From Deltaproteobacteria bacterium RIFCSPLOWO2_12_FULL_60_19 (GTDB lineage Bacteria > Desulfobacterota > Binatia > UBA9968), in NCBI GenBank assembly GCA_001798595.1, contig MGSS01000097.1, forward strand, positions 22,333 to 86,332: 64,000 nucleotides of DNA, read 5' to 3'. Below, piece by piece: positions 62,387 through 64,000 of the stretch. The notes beneath the pieces are model-generated. The model made no database searches. It was not told where the DNA came from and saw nothing but the letters and a program-made list of their open reading frames with translations. The position numbers were made by a program, and so were the translations under genes. Positions within the stretch are counted from its first letter, which is position 1. Every line of letters begins with the position of its first letter.

Positions 62387-63529
62387 CTACCTCGCGAAGA
62401 GGTCTTTCAGTATTTTCTCCTCTTCGGGAGTTCGGGTTTGAGCCTTCTCGCTGTATCCGATCCAGTACTTCACGCCCGGCTTAGGAATCGTATAGGCAAA
62501 CAAATGGTCAATGGGCACGTCCAATCTTCTGCTGACGTGATTCATCGCCTTGCTCCAAAGCAACTGCCCCTCTTTGGTCAGCAACCAGTTGAGAAAGACC
62601 GTGGCGGCATTGGGATGAGGGGCTTTGTTAATGAGCATGGCGGTGCCGAAACTGGCGCCGATATAGGTCCCGTGGTCCTTAAAGTCCTCCAGCACTTCGA
62701 ACTTTATCCCGCGCTGGAGAAGCTGGGCCATGACCCCATCGCTCGGGGCAACCAGGATCGCATACTTGCCCTGGGCAATCCACTCGATCTGCCGCCGCTG
62801 GTCACGATCTACGGCGCCTGCCTGGGCGCGCAATCTTTTGTAATAATCCGTCGCCTTTTGCGGCCCCAGTGTCTCCCAGATAAAGCGGAAGACGGGAACC
62901 GCCGCCCCGGATACAAGAGGATCGTTAATCACGATTTTCCCCTTGAACTTGGGATCGAGCAGCTCGTAGAGCTCGTCAATCTCCTCGCGCTTGACCTGCC
63001 GGGGATCGTAGATGAGAGGCGCAGAGACCTGACCGACAAACACTAAATCGTAGAGACCGTCGGTGTCGGAGAACTCGTGCCGGTTGTCGCGCCAGTACTT
63101 CACGTCGGCGACTTCAGGCAAGATCAGCGCCGGTCTTACCGGGTCCAGCGCCTTCATCGGCTTGAGCTGAAAGTTAGCCGTCGTCGGCCCGCCCACAAAA
63201 ACATCGGCGCTGAATATCCCGCCGTCTCTTTCGGCACCGAGCTTGACCGCCTGCTCGCCGCTCCTTCTGCCCGAATACTCCATGTTGATGTTGGGGTAAG
63301 CTTTTCTAAAGCCTTCGGTCATGGCGTTGCGAATCAGATCACCGGGAGGTCCCAGAACCACGACCGTGCCTTCCTTCTTCGCATCGGCCAGAACTTTTTC
63401 CCACCGTTCCTGCCATGCAGGCTTGGTTTGCGAGAACGCTGATTCGGGCTGGAACCATAACGCGCCCGCGAACGCCGCGACGACACCGGCAAACAGATAC
63501 AAGCGGACCTTATTGGATGCATTTTTCAT
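62387..63529 (-). CDS. Extracellular solute-binding protein (Fe3+/FbpA-like)
   Basis: KEGTVVVLGPPGDLIRNAMTEGFRKAYPNINMEYSGRRSGEQAVKLGAERDGGIFSADVFVGG. Confidence 0.9.
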   Translation of the reverse strand: MKNASNKVRLYLFAGVVAAFAGALWFQPESAFSQTKPAWQERWEKVLADAKKEGTVVVLGPPGDLIRNAMTEGFRKAYPNINMEYSGRRSGEQAVKLGAERDGGIFSADVFVGGPTTANFQLKPMKALDPVRPALILPEVADVKYWRDNRHEFSDTDGLYDLVFVGQVSAPLIYDPRQVKREEIDELYELLDPKFKGKIVINDPLVSGAAVPVFRFIWETLGPQKATDYYKRLRAQAGAVDRDQRRQIEWIAQGKYAILVAPSDGVMAQLLQRGIKFEVLEDFKDHGTYIGASFGTAMLINKAPHPNAATVFLNWLLTKEGQLLWSKAMNHVSRRLDVPIDHLFAYTIPKPGVKYWIGYSEKAQTRTPEEEKILKDLFAR

Positions 63530-63556
63530 AAGTCAGCCTTTCTCCTTATCGCGCCG

Positions 63557-64000
63557 TCAGGCGACAACAGACAGGCCCGCTTGCCGCAAGGCATGGGCCA
63601 ACACGGTCTTATCTTCCGACGACAAGGGTTTTGTGGTCCAACGCGGAAATTTCTTCACGGCGAACCCTCTCAGCCGGACCGCTTCGCACTGCACCCCGCG
63701 GCCGTATACCCGTCCAAGAGTCCGCAACGTTTTCTGCAACTCGTTGATTTTCATCTGCTGTAGCAACGCTTCTTCGAGATTTTTCGCTTCGAGCGCGCGC
63801 CAGAGCGCCACTCCCAGCTCTGGGTAAGCAATCATCGGCGGCACGATCGTGCCCCGGATGCCGTAGAGGGCTCCGGGCAATAGAGCCGAGGCCAAACCAT
63901 AAATGGCAAACTCTTTGGGAAGCTGCTGAAGGTAGTTCAACGCGATCTCCAGGCTATCGGCGGAGATTTTGGTGCCGAAGATCTGCGGCACCCGCTCCTT
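63557..64000 (-). CDS. DapA-family (dihydrodipicolinate synthase/NAL-like) protein, C-terminal part, truncated by window edge
   Basis: PQIFGTKISADSLEIALNYLQQLPKEFAIYGLASALLPGALYGIRGTIVPPMIAYPELGVALWRAL; frame stays open to the window end. Confidence 0.7.
   Translation of the reverse strand, partial: KERVPQIFGTKISADSLEIALNYLQQLPKEFAIYGLASALLPGALYGIRGTIVPPMIAYPELGVALWRALEAKNLEEALLQQMKINELQKTLRTLGRVYGRGVQCEAVRLRGFAVKKFPRWTTKPLSSEDKTVLAHALRQAGLSVVA

Overview
High-GC, metabolically versatile bacterial chromosome segment. The mix of Bug/TctC, NMT1-type and TRAP solute-binding proteins, UbiD decarboxylases and amidohydrolases suggests an uncultivated soil or subsurface lineage, but taxonomy cannot be fixed from sequence reading alone. 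Left part (1-28.9 kb): MoxR/DUF4175-like pair, MltG, a stand-alone LeuA/CimA regulatory domain, an alpha/beta hydrolase, a diiron-oxidase-like/cupin/SBP/UbiD operon, a frameshifted ABC SBP plus a paralog remnant, a TctA-TctB fusion with two TctC paralogs and a TctC remnant, an atypical sigma54 activator, an amidase, a DctPQM TRAP system, glycolate oxidase GlcD-F-E and a class II aldolase. Centre (29.4-53 kb): a large redox cluster with seven c-type cytochromes (47 CXXCH/CX3CH motifs by my count), a predicted outer-membrane barrel, two NHL propellers, two thioredoxin-fold/TPR proteins without the CXXC motif, a P19/Tp34-like protein and two cupredoxin-type proteins. Several units of this cluster carry -24/-12 (sigma54) promoter matches, and three have TGTGC-N7-GCACA-type palindromes 145-175 bp upstream. 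The adjacent sensor kinase and NtrC-type activator appear to lack the phospho-accepting His and Asp. Right part (53-64 kb): SBP, SDR, AMP-ligase, two amidohydrolases, UbiD, an iron-type ABC permease/SBP and a DapA-like partial gene. Non-coding highlights: a bipartite ~220-nt structured element present twice (5038-5254 minus, 57584-57815 plus) with compensatory changes in its terminal stem, several dispersed palindromic repeat families, a tRNA-Glu-like gene with an enlarged anticodon-to-variable region, and a tRNA 3' remnant.
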